Of a DNA stretch of 64,000 nt, positions 32,197 through 40,460 are shown in pieces; within the stretch, counting starts at the first letter, position 1, and each line of letters starts with the position of its first letter. The stretch lies in NCBI GenBank assembly GCA_022820485.1, contig JAJEFJ010000054.1:62001-126000 (forward strand). The letters run 5' to 3'. The stretch is from Candidatus Latescibacterota bacterium (GTDB lineage: Bacteria; Latescibacterota; UBA2968; UBA8231). Below the pieces are notes generated by a model that saw nothing but the letters and a program-made list of their open reading frames with translations, was not told where the DNA came from and did not search any database. A program made the translations under genes and the position numbers.

Positions 32197-33099
32197 TTAC
32201 CGCCTGCTGCCCAGCCGCTCCAACGCCAAGACCAGCACAACGCCCGCGGCAATCAGCCCCAAGCTCAGCCAAACCTCGCCGCTGAACTCCTGCGGCCACG
32301 CGCATTCGTAGCGCCCTTCCTCCAGCTCGTTGCGGAACGGCCACACCTTGCGCAGGGAACCCAACATCAGCCCCACCAAAAAGGCCATCGTGCTAGCGCG
32401 AAAGTGATTCAGCAGGTGCTTGAGCAGCCGCGAGAAGCCCAGTAAGCCGACAATCCCCCCAACGCCGAAGAGGGCCAAAATCGCCCAATCGAACTCGTGT
32501 ACAGCGGTCAAAACCTGCTGGTATTTGCCCATGACTACCAGCAAAAACGAGCCGCTAATCCCCGGCAGAATCATCGCGCAAATGGCCACCATGCCAGCCA
32601 TCACAAACTTGTAGCCCTCTACCCCGGTCTCGACCGGCACCAACGTAGTGATGGCATAGCCAATCACTGCGCCGAGAGCCGTCAGCCCCCACTGCGCCGT
32701 CTTCCATCCAGCAACCTGCCGCGCGACCACTAGCGCACTGGCCAAGATCAACCCCGTGAAAAAGCCCCACACAGGCTGAGGGTGCGTTGCCATCAGCCAA
32801 GTTATGAATTTGGCCAGCGAGACAATGGCCAAGCCGATACCGCACAGCAGCGGCACCAGAAAGGGGGCATTGACGCGGTGTAACACCTCGATCAATCGTC
32901 CCCGCACCAAGGCACTCGCGAGCCGTTGATCAACTGCGGCAATCGTCCCGACCAACTCGTCGTAAATGCCCGTAATCAAGGCGATCGTCCCCCCGGAAAC
33001 CCCGGGAATCACATCAGCCGTTCCCATGCACAGCCCGCGCAAGACCAGTCCAAGTGCGCGGCGTCTGCCCTCGATCAGCAACTCACTTTTTTTCACCAA
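32197..33099 (-). CDS. DUF368 membrane protein, probable polyprenyl-phosphate transporter
   Basis: A 300-residue membrane protein with about eight helices and the DUF368 signature GTADVIPGVSGGTIALITGIYDEL near the N-terminus, plus a repeat-like partner MILPGISGSFLLVVMGKY in the second half. Family knowledge: DUF368 members (PopT) recycle undecaprenyl phosphate across the membrane. That would fit the neighbouring cell-wall transglycosylase. Its start overlaps mutY by 17 nt. Confidence 0.88.
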   Translation of the reverse strand: MVKKSELLIEGRRRALGLVLRGLCMGTADVIPGVSGGTIALITGIYDELVGTIAAVDQRLASALVRGRLIEVLHRVNAPFLVPLLCGIGLAIVSLAKFITWLMATHPQPVWGFFTGLILASALVVARQVAGWKTAQWGLTALGAVIGYAITTLVPVETGVEGYKFVMAGMVAICAMILPGISGSFLLVVMGKYQQVLTAVHEFDWAILALFGVGGIVGLLGFSRLLKHLLNHFRASTMAFLVGLMLGSLRKVWPFRNELEEGRYECAWPQEFSGEVWLSLGLIAAGVVLVLALERLGSRR

Positions 33100-34210
33100 A
33101 CAGCTCCATCTGCTGTGCGTGTTCGCGCATGAATTCCACGATCAGGCGATCGGCTCGCGGCAGAGCAAAGTCGTCCAACGCCTCCGGCGCAATCCAACGC
33201 CAAGCAGCGCAACCCAGCGCCTCGGGGGTGCCGCACACATAGCGAGCGGCAAAAGCATGCAAGGTGATGCTAAAATGCGAATAGGCGTGATCTACGCTCG
33301 TCAGGCGCGCACCCACCTCGATCTCAATGCCCAATTCCTCGCGGATCTCGCGCACCAAACATTCGGGCAGGGATTCGCCAGGCTCCTGCTTGCCTCCGGG
33401 AAATTCCCACAGACCACCGAGCATCCCCTCGGCTGGCCGCTGGGCAATTAGCAGCTCGTCGCCCTTGCGAATCAAGCCAGCCGCCACGTGATAATGCGGC
33501 TTCTGTTTCTTAGGAGCCTTGCGCGGCAGGGAAGCCGGGTCGTCCAGTTCGGCCTTGGCCCGACACCAGTCGCCGACCGGACACGTCGGACAGGAAGGGC
33601 TTTGCGGCGTGCAAACCCGCGCCCCTAACTCCATCATCGCCTGATTGAAATCGCCGGCCTCGCCCCGGGCCAGCAGGGCCTCCCCAGCAGCGATGAGCTG
33701 CGCCTTGACGTGGGCGCGGGTCGGCTCTTCCTCAATCCGCAACAAGCGGCAGAGCACGCGAGTTACATTGCCGTCTAGCACCGGGTGGTCGCGGTCAAAG
33801 GCAATGCTGCTGACGGCCGCAGCCGTGTATTGGCCAATGCCAGGCAACTCAATCAGCTCTTGGTACGTATCCGGTATGCGGCCTCCCAACTCAAAGGCCA
33901 TGCGTTTGGCCGCCTTGTGCATGTTGCGCGCCCGCGCATAGTAACCCAAGCCCTCCCAGACCTTGAGCACTTGATCCTCGGAAGCAGTGGCCAGCGCTTG
34001 GAGCGTGGGAAACGCGCGGATAAAACGCTCGAAATAAGGAGCCATCTGATCCACCCGGGTCTGTTGCAACATGACCTCGGATACCCAGACGTGATAGGGA
34101 TTGCCGCTGTCGCGCCAGCTCGTCTGCCGCTTGTTTTGGCGATACCAAGCCAAGAGTCGAGCGCGGAAGGCGCTGAGCGCGTCCTGATCGTCTAGTAAGC
34201 TGCGGCTCAA
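33083..34210 (-). CDS. mutY: A/G-specific adenine glycosylase
   Basis: Base-excision repair enzyme that removes adenine opposite 8-oxoguanine. The 375-residue protein has the HhH-GPD core (WVSEVMLQQTRVDQM; ELPGIGQYTAAAV with the catalytic Asp in LDGNVTRVL), the 4Fe-4S loop with spacing C-x6-C-x2-C-x5-C (CTPQSPSCPTCPVGDWC), and a C-terminal Nudix-like domain (GLWEFPGGKQEPGES...REIREELG). It lies in an operon with peptidase genes upstream (4-nt overlap). Confidence 0.96.
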   Translation of the reverse strand: MSRSLLDDQDALSAFRARLLAWYRQNKRQTSWRDSGNPYHVWVSEVMLQQTRVDQMAPYFERFIRAFPTLQALATASEDQVLKVWEGLGYYARARNMHKAAKRMAFELGGRIPDTYQELIELPGIGQYTAAAVSSIAFDRDHPVLDGNVTRVLCRLLRIEEEPTRAHVKAQLIAAGEALLARGEAGDFNQAMMELGARVCTPQSPSCPTCPVGDWCRAKAELDDPASLPRKAPKKQKPHYHVAAGLIRKGDELLIAQRPAEGMLGGLWEFPGGKQEPGESLPECLVREIREELGIEIEVGARLTSVDHAYSHFSITLHAFAARYVCGTPEALGCAAWRWIAPEALDDFALPRADRLIVEFMREHAQQMELFGEKK

Positions 34211-35178
34211 CCGTCTTCCTCTTTCAGCGAGTCGATTTGCGGCATGGCTTTGAGATCTCCGACCGTCTCAGCGGCCAAGAGGGCATCGGCGACCGCGGCC
34301 TCAGTAGCCGCAGCTCCAGCGGCAAAGAGAGAATAGAGCTTTTCTTCGTCCACCATCTTCACAGGTGCGTCCGGCTCTTGGATAATGCCCGTGGTGGAAA
34401 AGGCGAGGACTAGCCCCTCGCGCGTATGCGGGTTCCACAAACCCGTCCGCGCCAACCCCAGCGCAGCGCGACCAGCTAAACGCTCTAGTTGACGCGGGAT
34501 CAGGGGCGCATCCGTCGCCACGACCGCGGCAAAAGTCTGCGGTCCCTCAGTTTGCTCGCCCCCCGGCAGAACGCGACCGGCCCAATACAACTCGCGCCCC
34601 CCATTGACCGCAGCCAGCACCCCCAGCGCGAATTCTCCAGCCCGGCGCGAGGCCGTGCCAATGCCGCCCTTGTAGCCAAAGGCCTGCAACCCGCCACCAA
34701 CTCCGGCATTACCCGTAGGTACCGCGCTGCCAGCGCTGGCCAACGCCTCGTCTGCGTGGGTGTGTGTCAGAACCTTGCGCACGAGCGCAGGATCGTTGAC
34801 AGCCGTGTCGTCGATCCCCACGACCACCGGCGGCCAGCCAGCCACCGTCGATAGTCCAGTGTCGCGGCCCAAGCTGTGGCGAATTAAGGATTCGTACACC
34901 CGACCGACGACCGAGGTCGGGGCGAGGACAATCGGAGAGGAAAAGGTGCCGAAGTCTTCGGCGACCCCCAGGCCGCTCATGGCGTCGCCGCCGTCTATGG
35001 AGAAGCGACCGATAAACAGCTTGCGCTCTTCTACCGACGCTGGATACGGGACAATGGCCGTAAGGCCGGTGTGCAGGTCAGACGTACGAATATCCACATG
35101 GCCCACGCTGACCCCGGCCACATCGACAATGGCGTTGTGCGGCCCCGCCGCATTTCCTGCTAGGCGCGAGCGATTCAT
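34207..35178 (-). CDS. P1-family (DmpA-type) aminopeptidase, threonine variant
   Basis: Member of the self-processing DmpA/BapA aminopeptidase family (L-aminopeptidase/D-esterase or beta-peptidase). The 323-residue protein has GPHNAIVDVAGVSVGHVDI at the start, GNAGVGGGLQAFGYKGGIGTASR, and the core VVATDAPLIPRQLE. In DmpA the new N-terminal nucleophile is a Ser just before the VATDAP strand; the aligned residue here is T215 (GPQTFAAVVATDAP). Substrate is unknown. No signal peptide, unlike the paralog next to it. It overlaps mutY by 4 nt. Confidence 0.88.
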   Translation of the reverse strand: MNRSRLAGNAAGPHNAIVDVAGVSVGHVDIRTSDLHTGLTAIVPYPASVEERKLFIGRFSIDGGDAMSGLGVAEDFGTFSSPIVLAPTSVVGRVYESLIRHSLGRDTGLSTVAGWPPVVVGIDDTAVNDPALVRKVLTHTHADEALASAGSAVPTGNAGVGGGLQAFGYKGGIGTASRRAGEFALGVLAAVNGGRELYWAGRVLPGGEQTEGPQTFAAVVATDAPLIPRQLERLAGRAALGLARTGLWNPHTREGLVLAFSTTGIIQEPDAPVKMVDEEKLYSLFAAGAAATEAAVADALLAAETVGDLKAMPQIDSLKEEDG

Positions 35179-35276
35179 TTAGGACTTGAACGATCCGAGA
35201 TGTGGATCGTCTTGTTCTACCCTGCTGCGTCTATCTGCGTCCATCTGCGGATCACCTTGCAAATCATGTAGGACTG

Positions 35277-36443
35277 CTATTTAAGCCGACCGTATGCGCG
35301 CATGATTTCGACCAAGCGGTCCAGCGGCAGGGAGTGGATGGTATTGCCGCCGCGGCCAGTCATGGTGTGGGCCGTAGTCAGCGAGTTGAGAATAGCTTCC
35401 TCCGTAGCCTCAATTACGCCTTGGAACAGTCCCGAAATCCAACGGTCGGAGAGCATGACGAGCGCGTCCGGCGGCTCAGGAGAAGCCGTGGAAAACGCGA
35501 GAAAGAGATCGCCGCTGCCTTGAGTAGAAATTGCCCCCGTGCGCGCCATGCCCAAAGCCACCCGCTTGCACACGCGTTGGAGTTGAATCGGGATCAACGG
35601 CGCGTCCGTGGCCACCGCGGCAATCATGGACTTGCTTTTGCCGCCGCGCGCAGGCATCAGGTCGGTAATCTCCCGGCCCACCGGGACGCCATCAACGCGC
35701 AGTTGGGGCCGCCGACCAAAGTTCGCCTGCACCAGCACGCCCACGGTATAGACCTGATCGCCGCAGGGGACTTTGCGCGACGCCGTGCCAATGCCGGCCT
35801 TAAAGCTATAAGCCCGCATCCCGGTCCCGCCGCCGACGCAACCTTCAGCTACCGACCCAGCGCGCGCCGCGTCGAGGGCTGCTACCGCGTGTTCAGGTCG
35901 CACGTGCCGCCCGACTTCGTCGTGGAGGAACGCAGCCCACGTCTCGCCGACTATGGGCGCGGGCTGCAAATCGCTTTTGAACAGATCGGGATCGCGCGCC
36001 AGCATCCACTCCACCGCCCCATCGTACACCGCACCGACGCTGGACGTGTTGGTAAAAAGGACGGGGCCAGCCAACAGGCCCGTGCGGCGCATCGAGCCTA
36101 CCCCCATTAGCTCGCCGTTGCCGTTGAGTGTGAAGTCGGCAGCAAACGCGGGCGTGCGCGGCACAATCGCCGTCACGCCGGTGCGCACGACTCGACTGAG
36201 CGGCTCGACTGAGCTCGCCGAAGTCTCGCCGAAGTCCGGCCCCCCATCCTCAATCAGCGTCACATGGCCAACCTGCACCCCCTCGACATCAGTGATGGCG
36301 TTATGGGGACCAGTCGCCAACTCACCAATGACAATCCCCAACTCGCGCAAGCGCACCCGCTCCGGATGCACGGGCGCGGCGCGGCCCAATGCAGGCCACG
36401 CAACCGCGCCTAGGCCCAAGCCGAGAAAGGTCCGGCGGTCCAT
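35277..36443 (-). CDS. P1-family (DmpA-type) aminopeptidase with Tat signal
   Basis: A 388-residue DmpA homolog beginning with a twin-arginine signal (MDRRTFLGLGLGAVAWPALGRA), so it is probably exported folded. It has RELGIVIGELATGPHNAITDVEGVQVGHVTL, CVGGGTGMRAYSFKAGIGTASR and KSMIAAVATDAPLIPIQL. S272 aligns with the DmpA nucleophile. Residues about 70-85 form an extra stretch encoded by a GC-rich dispersed repeat. ATG at 36443 follows the dehydrogenase stop by 1 nt; a TTG 18 nt earlier would overlap it. Confidence 0.9.
   Translation of the reverse strand: MDRRTFLGLGLGAVAWPALGRAAPVHPERVRLRELGIVIGELATGPHNAITDVEGVQVGHVTLIEDGGPDFGETSASSVEPLSRVVRTGVTAIVPRTPAFAADFTLNGNGELMGVGSMRRTGLLAGPVLFTNTSSVGAVYDGAVEWMLARDPDLFKSDLQPAPIVGETWAAFLHDEVGRHVRPEHAVAALDAARAGSVAEGCVGGGTGMRAYSFKAGIGTASRKVPCGDQVYTVGVLVQANFGRRPQLRVDGVPVGREITDLMPARGGKSKSMIAAVATDAPLIPIQLQRVCKRVALGMARTGAISTQGSGDLFLAFSTASPEPPDALVMLSDRWISGLFQGVIEATEEAILNSLTTAHTMTGRGGNTIHSLPLDRLVEIMRAYGRLK
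36191..36234. repeat. Dispersed GC-rich repeat, copy A, inside the Tat-P1 peptidase gene
   Basis: This 44-nt segment shares with 43423-43469 a 19-nt identical block (36216-36234 and 43451-43469) plus a second shared block TCGACTGAGC. It is read in frame by the minus-strand gene and adds an extra stretch (residues about 70-85) between VTLIEDG and VVRTGVTAIVPR, where DmpA-type proteins are usually short. Confidence 0.65.
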
Positions 36444-36444
36444 G

Positions 36445-37503
36445 TCAGATCGCTTGGACAATCCGCTCCCCTAGCTCGCGGCAACTCAACTGACCTCCTA
36501 AATCGGGCGTCCCCACGCCCTGCTCGCCGATTACCGCACGCACCGCCTTTTCAATCCGCTCAGCGCCCGCAATAGTCGCCGGGTCGCCGTGCTGCTGACC
36601 CAACCAGCGCAGCATCAAAGCCGCCGACAAGATCATCGCCACGGGGTTGGCCTTTCCCTGCCCGGCAATGTCCGGGGCCGTCCCGTGCGAGGGCTGGAAC
36701 ACAGCCGCGTCCTCGCCGATGTCCCCCGAAGGAGCCAGTCCCAAGCCGCCGACCAAACCAGCGGCCAAGTCCGAGATGATATCCCCGTACATATTCTCGG
36801 TAACCAGCACGTCGTATCCCGCCGGCTGCTGCACCAAGTACATGCTCAGCGCATCGATGTACGCGTAGTCTCGTTCGACATCCGGGTAATCGGAGGCGAC
36901 CTCGTCGTACACGTTGCGGAAGAAGGCCATCGAGCGGAAGACGTTGGCCTTGTCAACGCACGTTACCTTCATCGGCGTCCGACCGCGCTGCAGCGCCAGC
37001 TCAAAGGCATAGCGCACCACGCGCTCCGTGCCCGTGCGCGTAATGACCATAGAGTCCACAGCCACTTCGCCGCGCAACTGGATACCGCCATTCATAGAGG
37101 CAAAAAGCCCTTCGACGTTCTCGCGCAGAATGACGAAGTCAATATCGCCCGCCTCCAACCCTTTGAGCGGAGTATGCGCGGCCGCATAGAGGTAAATCGG
37201 CCGCACCCCCGCGTACAGGTCCAGTTGGAAGCGCAAATCGACTTGTGGCCGCATCTCCGTCCCGTCCGGCCAGCGCACGTGCGGCAGTCCCATCGCTCCC
37301 AATAGAACCGCATCCGCCTGACGACACCCTTCCACCGTCGCCTCCGGCAGCGGATCCCCTTGCTCCAGATAGCACCCCGCGCCACAGGGATATTCAGAAT
37401 AGGCAAGAGCAGGAGTCCCCAACGCATTGAGCACCTTTAGGGACTCGTCCATGACCTCCGGTCCGATGCCGTCGCCTTTGAGCACGGCGATGTCGTAGGC
37501 CAT
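36445..37503 (-). CDS. Beta-decarboxylating dehydrogenase (isopropylmalate/tartrate/isocitrate type)
   Basis: NAD(P)-dependent oxidative decarboxylase of a 2-hydroxy/3-carboxy acid, 352 residues. It has VLKGDGIGPEVMDESL at the start, RPIYLY and VILRENVEGLF, the metal aspartates in VTENMYGDIISDL, and VFQPSHGTAPDIAGQGKANP. The RENVEGLF and QPSHGTAPDIAGQ patterns are more like tartrate dehydrogenase/homoisocitrate-type members than LeuB. Context with an MR/MLE enzyme suggests sugar-acid catabolism. The ATG at 37503 is 2 nt after the MR/MLE stop. Confidence 0.85.
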   Translation of the reverse strand: MAYDIAVLKGDGIGPEVMDESLKVLNALGTPALAYSEYPCGAGCYLEQGDPLPEATVEGCRQADAVLLGAMGLPHVRWPDGTEMRPQVDLRFQLDLYAGVRPIYLYAAAHTPLKGLEAGDIDFVILRENVEGLFASMNGGIQLRGEVAVDSMVITRTGTERVVRYAFELALQRGRTPMKVTCVDKANVFRSMAFFRNVYDEVASDYPDVERDYAYIDALSMYLVQQPAGYDVLVTENMYGDIISDLAAGLVGGLGLAPSGDIGEDAAVFQPSHGTAPDIAGQGKANPVAMILSAALMLRWLGQQHGDPATIAGAERIEKAVRAVIGEQGVGTPDLGGQLSCRELGERIVQAI

Positions 37504-37505
37504 TT

Positions 37506-38765
37506 TTAGCTCCACAAGCGGTCGTGTGGCCGCTCGTCGTCCCACTCGTCGGTGGGGCCAAAAATCTCCGGCTGGTCTGGGTCGGCAAACGACCGCAGCA
37601 CTTCTTCGTTGAGGCCGCTAAAGCCCAACCCTGGCCCCTCCGGCACCGCAATGTGTCCGTCCTCAATCAGGGGCACCGGCAAGCCCTCGACCAAGCTGCT
37701 CCACTGTTCTAGCTGATCGACCGAGTGGTTTTCGAGCACCATGAAGTTTTCCGTCGCCGCAGCGCAATGCACCGAAGCCAACGCCGCCACCGGCGACATG
37801 GCCATGTGCAGCGCCATAGCAATCCCGTACTCCTGCGCTAAATCGCCGATCTTTTTGGTCTCGAGAATCCCGCCGGAAGAGGCCAAATCCGGGTGGGCAA
37901 CGGCAATGGCGCGCCGTTCAAAGAGCGGCAGGAAGTTTTCCTTGAGATAGATGTCCTCGCCCGTGCACACCGGCGTATCCACGGCCTCGGCGAGCCGCTG
38001 CCACTGGTCGGCCAACTGCCAAGGGATCATGTCCTCGTACCAAGCTAGGCTGAATTGATCCAGCGCCTTGCCCAAGCGGATGCAGGACTCGACGCCAATG
38101 TGGCCGAAGTGATCGACGGCCAAGGGAATTTCATAGCCGATTACCTCGCGCACCTGCGCCACGTATTCGCAGAGGATGTCGATGCCCTTGTTGGTAATCT
38201 GGATCCCCGTAAATGGGTGCATGATGCCTTGGCTTTCCAACATGCCCGGCGGCGCGATCAGCGCATCTTCGATCCCCCGCAACAACCCAATGCCGACGTC
38301 CATTTTGAGAAACTTAAACCCTCGCTCCATCCGCTCCTTGAGCAATTGTCCCATCTCGCGGCCATCGCGCCGCGTTGGGGTATCGCAGTAGCAGAGGATC
38401 CGGTCGCGGAACTTGCCGCCAGCCAGTTGGTAGGCCGGCACATCATAGGCTTTGCCCGCTAGGTCCATCAGCGCCATCTCCACGCCGCAGACGCCACCAG
38501 CTTGGCGCGCGTGGTGGCCGAATTGTTTGATCTTGCGGAAGAGCTTATCGACGTTGCAGGGGTTTTCGCCGAGTAAGCGGCTTTTGAGCATCAGCGCGTA
38601 GGTCGGGCTACCGCCGTCGCGCACCTCGCCGTAGCCCGAGATACCTTGGTTGGTGTCGATGCGGATAATCGTCGCGCGGAACGGTGCGACGCGCAGATTG
38701 GCGACGCGCAGATCCGTAATCTTCAGATCCGCAGGTCGAGAGTGCGGGTTCACATTTTCTTCCAT
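37506..38765 (-). CDS. Mandelate racemase/muconate lactonizing family enzyme (dehydratase-like)
   Basis: Enolase-superfamily acid-sugar enzyme, 419 residues. The N-terminal capping domain (about 15-135) ends in CGVEMALMDLAGKAYDVPAYQLAGG. Barrel metal ligands are visible as D in LAVDHFGHIG, E in WYEDMIP and E in TGEDIYL; KMD (KFLKMDVG) marks the second strand, and a His sits in ALHMAMSP. This resembles acid-sugar dehydratases, but I cannot name the substrate. The ATG at 38765 is preferred since GGAGA lies 6 nt upstream. Confidence 0.85.
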   Translation of the reverse strand: MEENVNPHSRPADLKITDLRVANLRVAPFRATIIRIDTNQGISGYGEVRDGGSPTYALMLKSRLLGENPCNVDKLFRKIKQFGHHARQAGGVCGVEMALMDLAGKAYDVPAYQLAGGKFRDRILCYCDTPTRRDGREMGQLLKERMERGFKFLKMDVGIGLLRGIEDALIAPPGMLESQGIMHPFTGIQITNKGIDILCEYVAQVREVIGYEIPLAVDHFGHIGVESCIRLGKALDQFSLAWYEDMIPWQLADQWQRLAEAVDTPVCTGEDIYLKENFLPLFERRAIAVAHPDLASSGGILETKKIGDLAQEYGIAMALHMAMSPVAALASVHCAAATENFMVLENHSVDQLEQWSSLVEGLPVPLIEDGHIAVPEGPGLGFSGLNEEVLRSFADPDQPEIFGPTDEWDDERPHDRLWS

Positions 38766-38849
38766 TCTTGTCTCCATTTTCGCTGGATGTATTTTAGGGG
38801 CCTCCAATGATATTCCGCCCACATTTTCTCGTCAACTTAGGAGATCGAC

Positions 38850-39632
38850 ATGAAGCTGAAGGACAGAGTGGCCCTCATCACCGGCGGCAGCAGCGGCATT
38901 GGCCGGGCCGCGGCCGTAGCCATGGCCCACGAAGGGGCCAACATCGCGCTGACGGCCCGCCGCGCCGAGCGCTGCGAGGAAGCTGTCGCCGAAATCGAAG
39001 GACTAGGCGGCCAAGCGCTGGCCTTGCCCGGCGACGTAGCTAACGCCGAGCACGTCGCCGGACTGGTGGCCGCCACCGTCGAGCGTTGGGGCCGCCTCGA
39101 CATCGTCGTGCCCAACGCCGGCATCAACGGAGTCTTCGCCCCTATCGAGGATATCACCCCCGAGGAATGGGATCAGACGCACAACATCAACGTGCGCGGC
39201 ACCTTCCTCACCGTCAAATACGCCATTCCCCACCTGCGCACAGCCGGCGGCGGCAGCATCGTCGTAGTCTCCTCGGTCAACGGCAACCGCATCTTCTCCA
39301 ACTTCGGCTTCACCTCGTATTCCTGCTCCAAAGCCGCCCAAGTCACCTTCGCCAAAATGGCCGCGGTCGAACTGGCGCAGTGGGACATCCGCATCAATGT
39401 CGTCTGCCCTGGTGCCACCAAAACCAGCATCGGCGAGAACACCTTCCCCCGCAACATCGACAAGATCCGCATCCCCCGCGAGTTCCCCCAAGGCATGATA
39501 CCCCTCCAACAACGCGCCGCCAGCGCAGAAGAGGTCGCCAACGCCATTCTCTTCTTGGCGTCGGACGAGGCCAGCTACATCACTGGCACGGAAATGTACG
39601 TCGATGGGGCGTTGTCGCTGTTTCAGGGGTGA
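38850..39632 (+). CDS. Short-chain dehydrogenase/reductase
   Basis: Classical SDR of 260 residues. The cofactor motif is TGGSSGIGRAAAVA (residues 11-24), then NAGINGV. The catalytic Ser lies in VVVSSVNG and the YxxxK is YSCSK, with INVVCPGATKT. The C-terminus ends ITGTEMYVDGAL. The ATG follows AGGAG. It is divergent from the MR/MLE operon and convergent with the second SDR. Substrate is unknown; acid-sugar or polyol oxidation is plausible. Confidence 0.9.
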   Translation: MKLKDRVALITGGSSGIGRAAAVAMAHEGANIALTARRAERCEEAVAEIEGLGGQALALPGDVANAEHVAGLVAATVERWGRLDIVVPNAGINGVFAPIEDITPEEWDQTHNINVRGTFLTVKYAIPHLRTAGGGSIVVVSSVNGNRIFSNFGFTSYSCSKAAQVTFAKMAAVELAQWDIRINVVCPGATKTSIGENTFPRNIDKIRIPREFPQGMIPLQQRAASAEEVANAILFLASDEASYITGTEMYVDGALSLFQG

Positions 39633-39668
39633 GGCTCGCAAGCTCACTCTGCTGCGCTGATTGGAACC

Positions 39669-39710
39669 GCACAGGGTCGGCCGTCAAAACGCCGTCGGCC
39701 GACCCTGTGC
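39669..39710. terminator. Hairpin between convergent SDR genes
   Basis: A perfect 14-bp inverted repeat (39669-39682 and 39697-39710) with a 14-nt loop lies between two convergent genes, and its right arm falls inside the last codons of the minus-strand SDR. The position suggests a bidirectional terminator. There is no clear U-run after the stem, so the call is tentative. Confidence 0.5.
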
Positions 39711-40460
39711 CCCATCCACGGGAATCATCGCTCCATTGATCCAATTGGCGCGCTCGGACACTAGAAACGCCACCACATCCGCCACCTCTTCTGGCGTCCC
39801 CAAGCGCCCGGCGGGAAACTCCCGTTCCACAAACTGGGCAAAGTGCTCGGCCTGCTCTTCCTGAAAACGCGCCCACCCACCACCGGGGAAAAATATCGAC
39901 CCCGGCGCAACCGTGTTGACCCGCACTCCGCATTCGGCCAACTCCAGCGCCAGCGCACCAGCGAGAAAAATATCCGCAGCCTTCGCGCTTCCGTATTGGG
40001 ACTTAGGCCCGGGCTTCCATCCAGAGATCGACGAGACGATCACCACCGCGCCCCCGCCTCGCTGCCGCATGTAGGGCAGGGCCGCCCGCGTCGTGCGCAC
40101 GGCGTGGAACACGTTTAGATCAAAGGTCTCCACCCAGTCCTCGTCAGTAGTTTCGAGCAGACTCTGTTCGCCAGCCGCTCCGCCCACATTGTTGACCAAA
40201 ATATCGACGCCGCCCCACTCGGCCGCGCAACGCTCGACAACGGCCTCCACCTCCGACCGCGAGCGCACGTCGGCGACCTCGGCAATGGCTTCGGCCCCAG
40301 CCGCCCGCACCTGCTGTAATGCGCGTTCGAGCGGCTCTTGGTCGCGGGCGCAAATCGCCACCTTGCACCCCTCATTGGCCAGCGCCAACGCAATCGCCCG
40401 GCCGATCCCCCGACTCCCTCCAGTTATCAGAGCAATTTTGTCTTTCAGTCCTAGATCCAT
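39684..40460 (-). CDS. Short-chain dehydrogenase/reductase (3-oxoacyl-ACP reductase-like)
   Basis: Classical SDR of 258 residues with TGGSRGIGRAIALAL, NNVGGAAGEQ, VIVSSISG, YGSAK (YxxxK) and VNTVAPGSIFFPGG, ending INGAMIPVDGAQG. It begins directly at the end of the flavoprotein gene (TAA-ATG junction) with GGAGG inside that gene, so the two are probably co-translated. Substrate is unknown. Confidence 0.9.
   Translation of the reverse strand: MDLGLKDKIALITGGSRGIGRAIALALANEGCKVAICARDQEPLERALQQVRAAGAEAIAEVADVRSRSEVEAVVERCAAEWGGVDILVNNVGGAAGEQSLLETTDEDWVETFDLNVFHAVRTTRAALPYMRQRGGGAVVIVSSISGWKPGPKSQYGSAKAADIFLAGALALELAECGVRVNTVAPGSIFFPGGGWARFQEEQAEHFAQFVEREFPAGRLGTPEEVADVVAFLVSERANWINGAMIPVDGAQGRPTAF

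Noticed and set aside
34944-34966. Palindromic CCGAAG/CTTCGG in the first P1 peptidase as another copy of the dispersed repeat
   Set aside because: It shares only a few bases with the 19-nt block and encodes residues normal for the family at that place.
35202-36110. 302-codon plus-strand frame opposite the Tat-P1 peptidase
   Set aside because: Composition is Arg/His/Ala-rich as in antisense shadows, and the minus-strand gene has clear family motifs.
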